A stretch of 64,000 bases of DNA from an uncultured Clostridia bacterium (GCA_946186245.1 CAMHMN010000001.1:1-64000), one strand, 5' to 3'; shown: positions 1 to 8,638, counted from the first letter of the stretch. Translations and numbers: made by a program. The notes: generated by a model from the letters alone, not told the origin.

Positions 1-728
1 ACACCGATGTGCGCCGTACCTTCGCTACCGGTATTGCGGGATTCTCGCATGTGGTCGACTCCCTCTGTGCCATCAAGTACGCCAAGGTCAAGCCCATCCG
101 GGACGAGGAAGGGCTGATCGTGGATTACGAAATCGAGGGCGATTTCCCCAAGTACGGCAACGACGACGACCGCGCCGACGAAATTGCCGTCTGGCTGCTG
201 AAGACCTTCATGAACAAGGTCAAGGGCTGCCACACCTACCGCGATTCCGAGCCGACCACCTCCATTCTGACCATTACCTCCAACGTGGTTTACGGCAAGG
301 CGACCGGCGCAACCCCCGACGGACGTAAGGCCTTCACCCCCTTCGCACCCGGCGCGAATCCCGCTTACGGCGCGGAAAAGAACGGCCTTCTCGCCTCGCT
401 GAATTCCGTGGCAAAGCTGCCCTATGAATATGCCCTCGACGGCATTTCCAACACCCAGACCATCAGCCCCGACGCGTTGGGACACACTGAGAGCGAGAGA
501 ATCAACAACCTCTGGCATGTGCTGGACGGCTACTTTGACAAGGGCGCCCACCATCTCAATGTCAACGTATTCGGCATTGACAAGCTCAAGGACTGCATGG
601 AGCACCCGGAGAAGCCGGAGTATGCCAACTTCACCATCCGCGTATCGGGCTATGCGGTGAAGTTCATCGACCTGACTCCCGAACAGCAGCTCGATGTCAT
701 CGCGCGTTCGGCTCACGAGAGAATGTAA
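1..728 (+). CDS. pflB: pyruvate formate-lyase (formate C-acetyltransferase), C-terminal part
   Basis: The 5' end lies outside the window; the open frame runs from base 3. The product is the C-terminal third of pyruvate formate-lyase, the cytoplasmic glycyl-radical enzyme that converts pyruvate and CoA to acetyl-CoA and formate in anaerobic fermentation. The family blocks [26 protein letters not shown] and HHLNVNVFG are present. The radical-bearing glycine is in RVSGYAVKF near the C terminus (glycine codon 648-650). The active-site cysteine pair would lie upstream of the window. No activase gene follows; the next stretch is a repeat-rich gap and then mrp. Family assignment is very secure. Confidence 0.95.
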   Translation, partial: TDVRRTFATGIAGFSHVVDSLCAIKYAKVKPIRDEEGLIVDYEIEGDFPKYGNDDDRADEIAVWLLKTFMNKVKGCHTYRDSEPTTSILTITSNVVYGKATGATPDGRKAFTPFAPGANPAYGAEKNGLLASLNSVAKLPYEYALDGISNTQTISPDALGHTESERINNLWHVLDGYFDKGAHHLNVNVFGIDKLKDCMEHPEKPEYANFTIRVSGYAVKFIDLTPEQQLDVIARSAHERM

Positions 729-734
729 TTTTGA

Positions 735-905
735 AAAAATGGAAAGCGCGCAGCGCCAATAAAGCGAGCGTTTTTTGTCCAGGCGAGCGCGGGGTGCAGG
801 TGACTGGTTCTTCGCTGTCGCTTGCGACAGCTGGTCAAGGGCAGCGCCCTCACGAGCGAAGCCAAGCTTAACTTGTTAAGCTGTGCGAGCGAGCAAGACC
901 CGTCT
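735..905. repeat. dispersed GC-rich multi-hairpin repeat, copy 1
   Basis: Non-coding stretch after pflB that starts with an A-rich run and an AAGCGCGCAGCGC motif, followed by GGGGTGCAGG, a GCTGTCG/CGACAGC hairpin and AGGGCAGCGCCCT. The same ordered modules recur near 24.7, 43.7 and 56.5 kb with different stem sequences. It accounts for most of the 409-base gap before mrp; no credible gene is seen there. Confidence 0.55.
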
Positions 906-1072
906 GGAATAAGAAAAAGGTCAGGCGACGACAGACAGGAGCAAAAATGAAGCCACCTCCCATCCCCATCCATCGACACTTTCCAAAGATAATAACCCAA
1001 AAGCAAGGCAGCGTCCCGGAGAAAAACGGAAAACGCCGCCCTGCTTTTTTGATTGACGATACGAAAAAACTA

Positions 1073-1101
1073 TTGATATTTCTATCACAATGGGGTATAA
1101 T
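1073..1101 (+). promoter_or_regulatory. mrp promoter
   Basis: TTGATA (1073-1078) and TATAAT (1096-1101) are separated by 17 bases, 36 bases before the mrp start codon. The AGGAG ribosome site lies at about 1122-1127. Confidence 0.75.
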
Positions 1102-1137
1102 GAATTCGATCATTATGAAACTAGGAGATAATCAACC

Positions 1138-1971
1138 ATGAGTGAATGTACACACGATTGCAGCACATGTTCGGCCAACTGTTCCAGCCGCCAGCCTTCC
1201 AAGGAGGACTTCCTTGAGAAGCTCAACGACCTGAGCAGCGTGAAGAAGGTCATCGGCGTTGTCAGCGGCAAGGGCGGCGTGGGAAAATCCCTTGTCACAT
1301 CCCTGCTTGCCGTCACCTTCAACCGCCGCGGCTTAAAGACCGCCATTCTCGACGCGGATGTGACCGGACCTTCCATACCAAAGGCATTCGGCGTGAAGGA
1401 AAAGGCACACGGCACCGAACAGTATATCATTCCCGCCATCACCAAGACGGGAATTCAGATGATCTCGGTCAATCTGCTGCTCGAGAACGAAACCGACCCG
1501 GTGGTCTGGAGAGGCCCCGTCATTGCCGGCACCGTCAAGCAGTTCTGGACCGACGTGATCTGGAAGGACGTTGACTATATGTTCGTCGATATGCCTCCCG
1601 GAACGGGCGATGTGCCGCTGACGGTATTCCAGTCGCTGCCGCTGGACGGCATTGTGATCGTCACCTCACCGCAGGAGCTTGTTTCCATGATCGTCACAAA
1701 GGCGGTCAACATGGCCAAGCTGATGGATATTCCGATTCTCGGCATAGTGGAGAATATGAGCTATGTGGAATGTCCCGACTGCGGCAGGAAGATCAACGTC
1801 TTCGGAGAAAGCAAGACCGACGCGGTCGCAGCCGAATTCGGCCTGAAGGTGCTCGCCAAGCTGCCGCTTGACCCGGTGCTGGCCAATAACTGCGACAACG
1901 GCCTCATCGAACTCTTTGAAGGGGACTACATGGAATCCGCCGCCGATGAGATCGAAAAGGCCGTCAACTGA
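1138..1971 (+). CDS. mrp: Mrp/Nbp35-type iron-sulfur carrier P-loop ATPase
   Basis: A 277-residue cytosolic ATPase of the Mrp/ApbC/Nbp35 family, which carries and delivers Fe-S clusters. The deviant Walker A GKGGVGKS is at residues 44-51, and DMPPGTGD and the C-terminal CPDC cluster-binding pair (about residues 212-215) are present. The N terminus has a cysteine array (C4, C8, C11, C15) typical of Nbp35-like members, and no DUF59 domain precedes it. ATG 1138 follows a good AGGAG site and its own promoter. It is convergent with the tyrS operon 18 bases downstream. The minimal Suf pair at 34-36 kb is a plausible functional partner (inference). Confidence 0.93.
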   Translation: MSECTHDCSTCSANCSSRQPSKEDFLEKLNDLSSVKKVIGVVSGKGGVGKSLVTSLLAVTFNRRGLKTAILDADVTGPSIPKAFGVKEKAHGTEQYIIPAITKTGIQMISVNLLLENETDPVVWRGPVIAGTVKQFWTDVIWKDVDYMFVDMPPGTGDVPLTVFQSLPLDGIVIVTSPQELVSMIVTKAVNMAKLMDIPILGIVENMSYVECPDCGRKINVFGESKTDAVAAEFGLKVLAKLPLDPVLANNCDNGLIELFEGDYMESAADEIEKAVN

Positions 1972-1989
1972 GTTGATTGATTTACTTTT

Positions 1990-2454
1990 TCATTGGCTTG
2001 TGAGCCTGTTCAGTATTGCCGCATAGGCGGGAATGCCGGACAGGCTTTTTGTCAGCTCTTGTTTCAGAAATTCATACCGCTGCCGTTTTTCTTCTTTGGC
2101 GAAATGCACCTCGCGCAGCTGTTCGGGATTGCCTTCATAGCAAAGCTTCTCCTCACCGAACTGTTCGCTGGTCAGGTCGAAAACGCAGTTGCCGACGACG
2201 TTGTAGCAATGGTAATTGCCGCCGCTGCGGAGCACGCCGTAGACCTTCCCTCCGAAGATATCCTGCACGAGGAATGCCGTGATGGAGCACTGCCCCAGTG
2301 TGGGATTCTCCCTGCTCCAGCCTGCCCGCAAGCGCGGGGCGCAGGTATATTCGCACCAGATGCCGCTGAGAAGGTCGTACAGATCGCGGGGCGTCATTCC
2401 GCCCTCCGCCTGAATATCAGCCCCTTCCCAGCCGTAGAAATTGTATTGTTTCAT
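1990..2454 (-). CDS. YunG-like small protein co-transcribed with tyrS
   Basis: 154 residues. The core LGQCSITAFLVQDIFGG, followed by NYHCYNVVGN and FDLTSEQF, resembles the YunG-like family known from Bacillus. The ordered Cys, His and Asp suggest a papain/NlpC-like fold, but that is inference and no activity is claimed. No signal peptide or membrane segment is seen. Its start is 3 bases beyond the tyrS stop, so it should be translated from the tyrS transcript and fall under the same tyrosine T-box. Family call is moderate; function is unknown. Confidence 0.65.
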   Translation of the reverse strand: MKQYNFYGWEGADIQAEGGMTPRDLYDLLSGIWCEYTCAPRLRAGWSRENPTLGQCSITAFLVQDIFGGKVYGVLRSGGNYHCYNVVGNCVFDLTSEQFGEEKLCYEGNPEQLREVHFAKEEKRQRYEFLKQELTKSLSGIPAYAAILNRLTSQ

Positions 2455-2457
2455 GAT

Positions 2458-3684
2458 TTAATTTACCGCCTTGTGGAATACCTTCTTGCCCTTTTTGATG
2501 ACCACGTAGCCTTTTTCAGCAAAATCCGCTTCGGTGACGGTGGCCTTGGGGTCGGTCACCTTTACGTCGTTGACGGAAACGCCGCCCTGTTCAATCAGCC
2601 TGCGGGCTTCGCCGTTGGACTTGCAGAGCTTGCAGCGTACCATGAGAGTCAGCACGCCGATGGCGCCGTCAGTGAAGTCGCCGTCTTCCAGCTGGGTGGA
2701 AGGCATGTTCTCGCTGTCCCCGCCCGCCGCGAAAAGTGCCTTGGCTGCTTCCATTGCCTTGTCGGCTTCCTCCTTGCCGTGGACAAGGCTGGTCAGTTCG
2801 TAGGCGAGAATTTCCTTGGCCTTGTTGAGCTGACTGCCTTCCCAGCCGCTCATTCTGTCGATTTCCTCCAGCGGGAGGAAGGTCAGCATGCGGATGCATT
2901 TGAGCACGTCGGCATCGTCCACATTTCTCCAGTACTGGAAGAAGTCGTAGGGAGAAGTCTTGGCGGGATCAAGCCAGACGGCTCCCTTGGCGGTTTTGCC
3001 CATCTTCTTGCCCTCGGAATTGAGCAGCAGCGTGATGGTCATGGCGTGCGCATCCTTGCCCAGCTTGCGGCGGATGAGTTCGGTGCCGCCCAGCATGTTC
3101 GACCACTGGTCGTCGCCGCCGAACTGCAAATTGCAGCCGTATTCCTTCAAGAGATGCAGGAAGTCGTAGCTCTGCATGATCATGTAGTTGAATTCCAGGA
3201 AGCTGAGACCCTTCTCCATGCGCTGCTTGTAGCACTCGGCGCGGAGCATGTTGTTGACAGAGAAACAGGCGCCCACGTCGCGCAGCAATTCGATGTAATT
3301 GAGCTTGAGCAGCCAGTCGGCATTGTTGACAAGCTGTGCCTTGCCTTCGCCGAAGTCGATGAATTTGCTCATCTGCTTCTTGAAGCATTCCACGTTGTGC
3401 TGGATAGTTTCGGCGGTCATCATCTGGCGGAGGTCGGTTCTGCCGGAAGGATCGCCGACCATCGCGGTGCCGCCGCCCACAAGGGCAATCGGCTTGTTGC
3501 CTGCCATTTGCAGCCGCTTCATCAGGCAGAGCGCCATGAAGTGTCCCACATGCAGCGAATCCGCTGTCGGGTCAAACCCGATGTAGAAGGTTGCTTTGCC
3601 ATTGTTGATCAGTTCCTTGATTTCTTCTTCGTTGGTCACCTGGGCGATCAATCCTCTGGCGACCAGTTCTTCGTAGATCTGCAT
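2458..3684 (-). CDS. tyrS: tyrosyl-tRNA synthetase
   Basis: A 408-residue class I synthetase that charges tRNA-Tyr. The HIGH-type motif HVGH is at residues 45-48, and the KMSKS-type motif appears as KKMGKT near residue 230, the form usual in bacterial TyrRS. A C-terminal S4 RNA-binding domain contains GEARRLIEQGGVSVND. Length is normal. ATG 3684 is preceded by an AAGGAG site. A long T-box leader lies immediately upstream, so uncharged tRNA-Tyr should induce expression. A YunG-like gene follows in the same operon. Confidence 0.97.
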   Translation of the reverse strand: MQIYEELVARGLIAQVTNEEEIKELINNGKATFYIGFDPTADSLHVGHFMALCLMKRLQMAGNKPIALVGGGTAMVGDPSGRTDLRQMMTAETIQHNVECFKKQMSKFIDFGEGKAQLVNNADWLLKLNYIELLRDVGACFSVNNMLRAECYKQRMEKGLSFLEFNYMIMQSYDFLHLLKEYGCNLQFGGDDQWSNMLGGTELIRRKLGKDAHAMTITLLLNSEGKKMGKTAKGAVWLDPAKTSPYDFFQYWRNVDDADVLKCIRMLTFLPLEEIDRMSGWEGSQLNKAKEILAYELTSLVHGKEEADKAMEAAKALFAAGGDSENMPSTQLEDGDFTDGAIGVLTLMVRCKLCKSNGEARRLIEQGGVSVNDVKVTDPKATVTEADFAEKGYVVIKKGKKVFHKAVN

Positions 3685-3723
3685 TTTTCAAAACTCCTTA
3701 TAAGTAGAATTTGCGGCAAAAAA

Positions 3724-4058
3724 CAAAAAATCCCCTGCCGCTGAAAGTCGACAGAGGACGAAATTTCATTCATAAAAATTCCGTGTTACCACCTCTATTT
3801 GCCCATGCTTCACAGCAACAGGCCTCCGCGAGTGACGGCAGTCCGCAAAGACGGAAAAGCGATCACTCCGCGCTGTAACGTGCGCCCACGTCCGCTCCTA
3901 ATTGAATCATTACCCGACCGGAAGGAATCAGCCGTTGAACCTTTCAAAGCGGCAGCTCCGCGATGTATTTCGCCCCTGACCCGCACCGCCTTGCACCGAC
4001 CGGCGGCTCTCTGTGGCTGAATCGAATGGGTTACTTCTTCGCATCATCGCCTTGTATG
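3724..4058 (-). ncRNA. T-box leader, tyrosine-specific, upstream of tyrS
   Basis: On the minus strand the leader opens with the GATGATG...AAGAAGTAA start of stem I. An AGAGAG motif follows, then a specifier-loop region whose AAATACATCG carries the Tyr codon UAC (forward 3965-3967). The conserved T-box GGTGGTAACACGG lies at 3781-3796, and an intrinsic terminator stem (3733-3758) with a T run ends the leader. This is the standard tRNA-sensing transcription antitermination layout. Open frames read across it on the plus strand are incidental. Confidence 0.92.
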
Positions 4059-4064
4059 AAATCT

Positions 4065-4093
4065 ATTTAAGCATATTTTGCGCCGGTTGTCAA
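4065..4093 (-). promoter_or_regulatory. tyrS operon promoter
   Basis: Minus-strand TTGACA (4088-4093) and TTAAAT (4065-4070) with a 17-base spacer and a TG just upstream of the -10. It places the start of the T-box RNA at about 4058. Confidence 0.75.
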
Positions 4094-4173
4094 GGGGGAT
4101 TTCCTGTTTACCGTGAATATACTCATTTTTACACTATTTTTCAAATTATCAAAGAATTTTTATTGAATTATTA

Positions 4174-4202
4174 TTGATTTTTTACGAACGATGTTGTATA
4201 AT
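4174..4202 (+). promoter_or_regulatory. promoter of TIR-Sel1 gene
   Basis: TTGATT (4174-4179) and TATAAT (4197-4202), 17-base spacer, 68 bases before the start codon. The surrounding region is very AT-rich. It diverges from the tyrS promoter. Confidence 0.65.
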
Positions 4203-4270
4203 CAATTTATAAACCGTCACAGCGTCGAATAGCAAGCAAGAAGACAAATGATTTTCGAGGTGTATGATTT

Positions 4271-5641
4271 ATGGCGACCAACTTTGGATTTGATCCGGTG
4301 GATCAGTGGGGCAGTTATTTTATCAGCTACAATTCCGAGGACGCAAAAAGAGTCGCGCCCATCGCCAAGATCATGTTCGAGAAAGACATACCGGTATGGT
4401 ATGACCGGGGATTGATCGTAGGGCGGCAATGGGAGGAGCAGATCGCCAATCAGATCGAGAAATGCAGTTGTGTGATACTCTTTGCAACCAAAAAGCTCTT
4501 CAAGAGGACAGATTCCTATGTGCGCACGGAGTACGATATCGCCACGAGGGGACAGAATAAAAAGCCCATCATCGTCGCCTTTCTTGACAGTATCACCGAC
4601 AGGGACGTCCACAGAAACAACCTGGGATGGTGGTATGAGCTCAACCGGATTCACTGCATACAGAACGCCGACGCGTATAAAATCATGTCGGCCATCGGTT
4701 TCACATCGGGAGGAAGCTCCGCCATGTCGCCCCAAGGATACAATCAATTGGGGGTGGAGTATTTCAGCGGAAACAACGGCAAGGCGCAGGATTACGCGAT
4801 GGCGGTCAAATATTTTCAGATTTCCGCCGAGCAGGGTTATTCCTGGGGACAGTATAATCTGGGCTATTGCTATTACAACGGATGCGGCGTGTCCGAGAAT
4901 CACAGTGAAGCGGTACACTATTTTCGTCTTGCCGCTGATCAGGGATTGGCAGACGCCCAAAATAAGCTGGGGCATTGCTATCGGAACGGTCAGGGAGTAA
5001 CTCAGAATTACGAAACCGCAGTGAAATATTACCGACTTGCTGTTGATCAGGGGCATGCTGAGGCTCAGTCCGTTCTGGGCTGGTGCTATGAGTATGGATT
5101 AGGCGTGAAGAAAGATATATCAGAGGCGATCCGGCTTTACCGTCTTGGCGCTGAGCAAGGAAATATAATTGGACAAAACAATCTTGGAATGTGCTATCTG
5201 TATGGAACCGGGGTAGGGCAGGATTATAATATGGCGGTGAAATATTTTCAGCTAGCTGCTGATCAGGGGTGTGCCTCAGCGCAGAATAATCTTGGTTATT
5301 GCTATAAAAGCGGCTATGGTGTGAGTAAAAATTTCAGCGAAGCCGTCCGGTATTACCGCCTTGCCGCCGATCAAGGAGATGATTCCGCTCAGAATAATCT
5401 GGGACTTTGCTATCTGAACGGAGAGGGTGTGCCGCAGGATTTCACGATGGCAGTGAAATATTTTATTCTTTCAGCAGAGCAAGGATTCGCAGAAGGACAG
5501 TTTGATCTTGCCTACTGTTATCACCATGGCAAGGGCGTCGGCAAGAACATAGACGAAGCAAAGCGCCTCTACCGTCTGTCAGCGGATCAGGGAGATGAGG
5601 AGGCAAAAGCCGCTCTCAAACGCCTGAATTTCTGGTATTGA
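4271..5641 (+). CDS. TIR domain-Sel1 repeat protein
   Basis: 456 residues. The N-terminal 145 form a TIR domain: beta-A YFISYNSEDA, BB-loop-like WYDRGLIVG, VILFATKKLF, and SYVRTEYDIA, where Glu87 sits at the position of the NADase glutamate in catalytic TIRs. Residues 156-450 hold one partial and seven full Sel1-like repeats of about 36 residues (pattern AQNNLGYCYxxGxGV...AVxYYRLAADQG). There is no signal peptide or membrane helix. TIR-Sel1 proteins are often bacterial signalling or anti-phage effectors, but no partner defence gene is adjacent, so that role is inference. ATG 4271 follows a GAGGTG site. It is monocistronic, with a strong terminator 35 bases downstream. Confidence 0.88.
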   Translation: MATNFGFDPVDQWGSYFISYNSEDAKRVAPIAKIMFEKDIPVWYDRGLIVGRQWEEQIANQIEKCSCVILFATKKLFKRTDSYVRTEYDIATRGQNKKPIIVAFLDSITDRDVHRNNLGWWYELNRIHCIQNADAYKIMSAIGFTSGGSSAMSPQGYNQLGVEYFSGNNGKAQDYAMAVKYFQISAEQGYSWGQYNLGYCYYNGCGVSENHSEAVHYFRLAADQGLADAQNKLGHCYRNGQGVTQNYETAVKYYRLAVDQGHAEAQSVLGWCYEYGLGVKKDISEAIRLYRLGAEQGNIIGQNNLGMCYLYGTGVGQDYNMAVKYFQLAADQGCASAQNNLGYCYKSGYGVSKNFSEAVRYYRLAADQGDDSAQNNLGLCYLNGEGVPQDFTMAVKYFILSAEQGFAEGQFDLAYCYHHGKGVGKNIDEAKRLYRLSADQGDEEAKAALKRLNFWY

Positions 5642-5675
5642 TCGGGAACTCTCCATCCTGTCCAAAACAAACGCA

Positions 5676-5718
5676 GCAGCCCGGTTCCTTCCCTGTCTTC
5701 GGGAAGAAACCGGGCTGC
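5676..5718. terminator. bidirectional terminator between TIR-Sel1 and DUF378 genes
   Basis: An 11-bp perfect stem (GCAGCCCGGTT with its complement), extended by a short inner stem, is followed by T-rich sequence on both strands. It serves the two convergent genes. Confidence 0.8.
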
Positions 5719-5747
5719 TTTAGGTCTGTAATGGGATTTATGAAGCG

Positions 5748-5966
5748 TTACATGTGGCTGATCTCGGAGGAGGTTTCGTCCCTGTCGCGGAAGAGAAGGG
5801 AAATGCACCACAGTCCAGCCAGACCCACGAGGGTGAAGATAATTCTGCTGAAGGTGGCAGCCTGTCCGCCGAACAGCCAGCCCACAAAGTCGAAACGGAA
5901 AAGTCCGACCGAGCCCCAGTTCAGCGCGCCGATGATCACCAGTATCAGCGATGTTCTGTCAAGCAT
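5748..5966 (-). CDS. DUF378 small membrane protein (YuzA-like)
   Basis: 72 residues with two hydrophobic segments: LILVIIGALNWGSVGLF, then ATFSRIIFTLVGLAGLWCISLLF. The GALNWG motif identifies the DUF378 family. A longer frame extends upstream, but the start at 5966 (MLDRTS) has an AGGAG site and matches the compact size of the family. Function is unknown; it is an inner-membrane protein by prediction. Confidence 0.82.
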   Translation of the reverse strand: MLDRTSLILVIIGALNWGSVGLFRFDFVGWLFGGQAATFSRIIFTLVGLAGLWCISLLFRDRDETSSEISHM

Positions 5967-6161
5967 CTTGTCATCTCCTGAAAAAATAGCTATGCTGCGT
6001 ATCAATGAATACAGCAAATTCGCAATCAAAACGCGTGAGCGAGATGTTTGCATCACTATTTTGCGCAGATGGCGGCGAATCATGCAGCTTTTTCTGAATC
6101 AAATATTTGACAGTAAAGCGCTGTCATTCTTTTCAAAATCATTACAATGAAAAATTTCCTA

Positions 6162-6190
6162 TTGATTTTGAGGGAATAATCTTTTATAAT
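6162..6190 (+). promoter_or_regulatory. promoter of the GMP synthase subunit gene
   Basis: TTGATT (6162-6167) and TATAAT (6185-6190), 17-base spacer, with AAGGAGG just before the ATG at 6226. I see no purine riboswitch in the short leader. Confidence 0.75.
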
Positions 6191-6225
6191 ATATTTTATC
6201 ATTTAATCAAGGAGGAAATAAAAAA

Positions 6226-7206
6226 ATGCAAGGAAACGTACGTCCCGAAACCATGGAGAGAATCACCACTCCCGCACTTGCCGAGGCATTCATCGAGAAA
6301 CAGGTGAAAGAGCTTCGCGCTCAGATCGGCGACAAAAAGGTGCTGCTGGCTCTGTCGGGCGGGGTGGACAGTTCGGTGGTTGCCGCATTGCTCATCAAGG
6401 CGGTAGGTCAGCAGCTGGTCTGCGTTCACGTCAACCACGGACTTCTCCGCAAGGGCGAACCCGAACAGGTGGTGGAGGTATTCCGCAACCAGATGAACGC
6501 CAATCTCGTCTACGTCGATGCGGTAGACCGTTTTCTGGACAAGCTGGCAGGCGTTGCCGAGCCGGAGAAAAAGCGCAAGATTATCGGCGCGGAATTCATC
6601 CGCGTGTTTGAAGAAGAAGCCCGCAAGCTCGACGGAATCGAATTCCTCGCGCAGGGAACCATTTACCCCGACATTCTGGAAAGCGACGGCGTCAAGGCAC
6701 ACCACAACGTCGGCGGACTGCCGGAGGATCTGCAATTCGAACTGGTCGAGCCGGTCAAGCTGCTCTTTAAGGACGAGGTTCGCGTGGTGGGCAAGGCGCT
6801 CGGACTGCCCGACAGCATGGTATTCCGTCAGCCCTTCCCGGGTCCCGGACTCGGCGTACGTTGCTTAGGCGCGATCACCCGCGACCGTCTCGAAGCCGTC
6901 AGAGAATCCGACGCGATACTCCGCGAGGAATTTGCCAAGAACGGACTGGAAGGCAAGGTCTGGCAGTACTTCACCGCGGTGCCTGATTTCAGATCGGTAG
7001 GCGTCAAGGACGGCAAGCGCACATTTGCCTATCCCGTTATCATCCGCGCCGTCAATACCACCGACGCAATGACCGCCACCGTCGAAGACGTTCCCTTTGC
7101 ACTGCTCCAGCACATCACCCAGCGCATTACCACGGAGGTAGAGAACGTCAACCGCGTGCTCTACGATCTCACTCCCAAGCCCTGTGCTACCATCGAATGG
7201 GAATAA
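6226..7206 (+). CDS. guaA: GMP synthase ATP-pyrophosphatase subunit (stand-alone, no glutaminase domain)
   Basis: 326 residues covering only the synthetase half of GMP synthase. The PP-loop [16 protein letters not shown] is at residues 41-56, HVNHGLLR follows, and the C-terminal dimerisation domain has [12 protein letters not shown] and ends [11 protein letters not shown]. Bacterial GuaA is normally about 510-520 residues with an N-terminal class I amidotransferase. Here the gene has its own promoter and ribosome site, so it does not look truncated. It makes GMP from XMP and needs ammonia or a separate amidotransferase subunit, as in the archaeal two-subunit enzyme. No such subunit is in the window. 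Confidence 0.9.
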   Translation: MQGNVRPETMERITTPALAEAFIEKQVKELRAQIGDKKVLLALSGGVDSSVVAALLIKAVGQQLVCVHVNHGLLRKGEPEQVVEVFRNQMNANLVYVDAVDRFLDKLAGVAEPEKKRKIIGAEFIRVFEEEARKLDGIEFLAQGTIYPDILESDGVKAHHNVGGLPEDLQFELVEPVKLLFKDEVRVVGKALGLPDSMVFRQPFPGPGLGVRCLGAITRDRLEAVRESDAILREEFAKNGLEGKVWQYFTAVPDFRSVGVKDGKRTFAYPVIIRAVNTTDAMTATVEDVPFALLQHITQRITTEVENVNRVLYDLTPKPCATIEWE

Positions 7207-7211
7207 TCTAA

Positions 7212-7393
7212 GAGCCTGTTCAGTATCTCTCCACGCACGTCTGGCTTGCATCTTTTCCGCCATATTTTGCCAATAATCCAAGCGAAACGAATGTTTCGCT
7301 AGTTAATACACAAAGTATTGCCTGCGGTTTTGGCTTCATCTGGCGAAAAATCTGACTTCGCCATCCGCACACGTGGAGATACTGAACATGCTC
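7212..7393. mobile_element. MITE, copy 1 (182 bp)
   Basis: Non-coding element with terminal inverted repeats GAGCCTGTTCAGTATCTC and GAGATACTGAACATGCTC (17 of 18 matched), flanked by TAA direct repeats (7209-7211 and 7394-7396). It contains an internal hairpin GCGAAAC-GAAT-GTTTCGC. It lies 5 bases after the guaA stop codon. Two other copies occur at 36.1 and 45.5 kb. The 3-bp TNA-type duplication and the ends resemble the IS1031/IS427 groups of the IS5 family (inference). Confidence 0.88.
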
Positions 7394-7425
7394 TAATAAT
7401 AATTCCATATTTTTTTGCAAAAAAT

Positions 7426-7465
7426 ACAGACCTCCCGGAATAGGAATAAAATCCGCGAGGTCTGT
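7426..7465. terminator. bidirectional terminator
   Basis: A 9-bp perfect stem ACAGACCTC/GAGGTCTGT with T-rich tracts on both sides. It ends guaA read-through and the convergent minus-strand gene. Confidence 0.75.
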
Positions 7466-7470
7466 TTTGT

Positions 7471-7995
7471 TTAATAGATTTCTTTGCCTTCCACAATCAG
7501 ATGACGCAGATACAGCTCCACGCCTTCCTGCTTCATGGCGTCGGTGATTCTGGTGAAGATATCGAGAATGGTGCTTTCGTCAGCCATATCAAAGCAGTAT
7601 TTTTCATAGTACTCCGGATTGTCCTGCATGACTTCGGCGGGGTCTGCGCGTCGGATATTCAAGGAGCTGACATACTTCCCGCAGAATACGAAATCACAAA
7701 AAGAGCCGTCATTGGAACCGTTGTCGGTATATCCGGGCAGCGCGTCGATTTCCTTCGCGTAGCCTGCAAGAGTGCGGGTGATTCGGCTCATAGTGCCTTC
7801 TCTCAGCGTCACTCTGTCGGATTGTACTATCGAAGGCTCTGATTTGATATTCAATGAATAGGTCTGGTACAGCATTGCGCCGTTGGCAAACAGCCTGACA
7901 GAGAAACCTGCGTCCGGCATTTCCGGTTCAACAAACGCGGGATGACAATAGTAGCCAAAAATAATCTTGCTTTTCCATGATTCTAGAATATTCAT
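7471..7995 (-). CDS. protein of unknown function, translationally coupled to tadA
   Basis: 174 residues starting at MNILESWKSK. The frame is open further upstream, but this ATG overlaps the tadA stop by 4 bases (ATGA) and has an AAAGGAAGG site. The protein is soluble by appearance and rather acidic at the C terminus, with no motif I recognise. The coupling implies co-expression with tadA, but I see no functional link. A terminator follows directly. Confidence 0.7.
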   Translation of the reverse strand: MNILESWKSKIIFGYYCHPAFVEPEMPDAGFSVRLFANGAMLYQTYSLNIKSEPSIVQSDRVTLREGTMSRITRTLAGYAKEIDALPGYTDNGSNDGSFCDFVFCGKYVSSLNIRRADPAEVMQDNPEYYEKYCFDMADESTILDIFTRITDAMKQEGVELYLRHLIVEGKEIY

Positions 7996-8486
7996 TCTTT
8001 TCCTTCCTTTCTCTTTTTTCTCATCTCGCGGAAGAACTGGGTCAGCAGCCTTCCGCATTCCTCTCCCATGAATCCGGCGACCAGCTCCGGACGGTGATTG
8101 TAGGGCAGATCAAACAAATTCACCACCGAACCGCAGGAACCAGCCTTATTGTCAGACGCGCCGAATATCACCCGGCGCAAACGGGAATTGATGATCGCGC
8201 CGGCACACATGGGACAGGGCTCCAGCGTCACATATAATTCGCACTGCCAGAGCCGCCAGCCGCCCAGTGTCTTGCAGGCACCGTCGATGGCTTCCAATTC
8301 GGCGTGCGCAAGGGCGTTTTTGCCCTTCTCGCGGCGGTTGCGTCCGGTGGAAATGACCTCGCCGTCCTTCACCACCACCGCGCCGACAGGCACTTCTCCC
8401 TCCTGTGCGGAAAGAATCGCCTGCTCAATAGCGAGAAGCATGTATTTTTCCTCCGGATCTCCCAGTGGAGGAAGTGTGTAGTCCAT
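7992..8486 (-). CDS. tadA: tRNA adenosine(34) deaminase
   Basis: A 164-residue cytidine-deaminase-fold enzyme that converts A34 to inosine in tRNA-Arg(ACG). The zinc site is His61-Ala-Glu63 and PCPMCAGA (Cys91, Cys94). The C terminus is a basic tail. Length is normal. A minus-strand TATAAT at 8563-8568 is a likely -10; the -35 is weak. The next gene overlaps it by 4 bases. Confidence 0.95.
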   Translation of the reverse strand: MDYTLPPLGDPEEKYMLLAIEQAILSAQEGEVPVGAVVVKDGEVISTGRNRREKGKNALAHAELEAIDGACKTLGGWRLWQCELYVTLEPCPMCAGAIINSRLRRVIFGASDNKAGSCGSVVNLFDLPYNHRPELVAGFMGEECGRLLTQFFREMRKKRKEGKE

Positions 8487-8638
8487 AGTATCACCGGCCT
8501 TTGTTGGGTAGCAAGATGGATTTTCGCATAGTAAGCGGAATAAATCCCTGTAGCTCAGACTTATTATACACTAATTGACGACGGATTTAAAGGGGTGTTC
8601 GATGAATAATAATATGATAAAACCGATCGGCGGCAACG

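Noticed and set aside
729..1137. Short frames in the gap after pflB
   Set aside because: None has a ribosome site or domain; the stretch is a dispersed repeat plus the mrp promoter.
1993..3744. 583-codon open frame on the plus strand opposite tyrS and the YunG-like gene
   Set aside because: It is antisense to tyrS, whose motifs and T-box are unmistakable; its own translation is low-complexity with no domain. Codon bias of the real gene keeps the opposite frame open.
3799..4020. 73-codon plus-strand frame in the tyrS leader
   Set aside because: Lies wholly inside the T-box RNA on the other strand; the conserved RNA motifs explain the sequence.
5754..6150. Plus-strand frames opposite the DUF378 gene
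   Set aside because: The minus strand carries the GALNWG motif, two hydrophobic segments and a good ribosome site; the plus frames have none.
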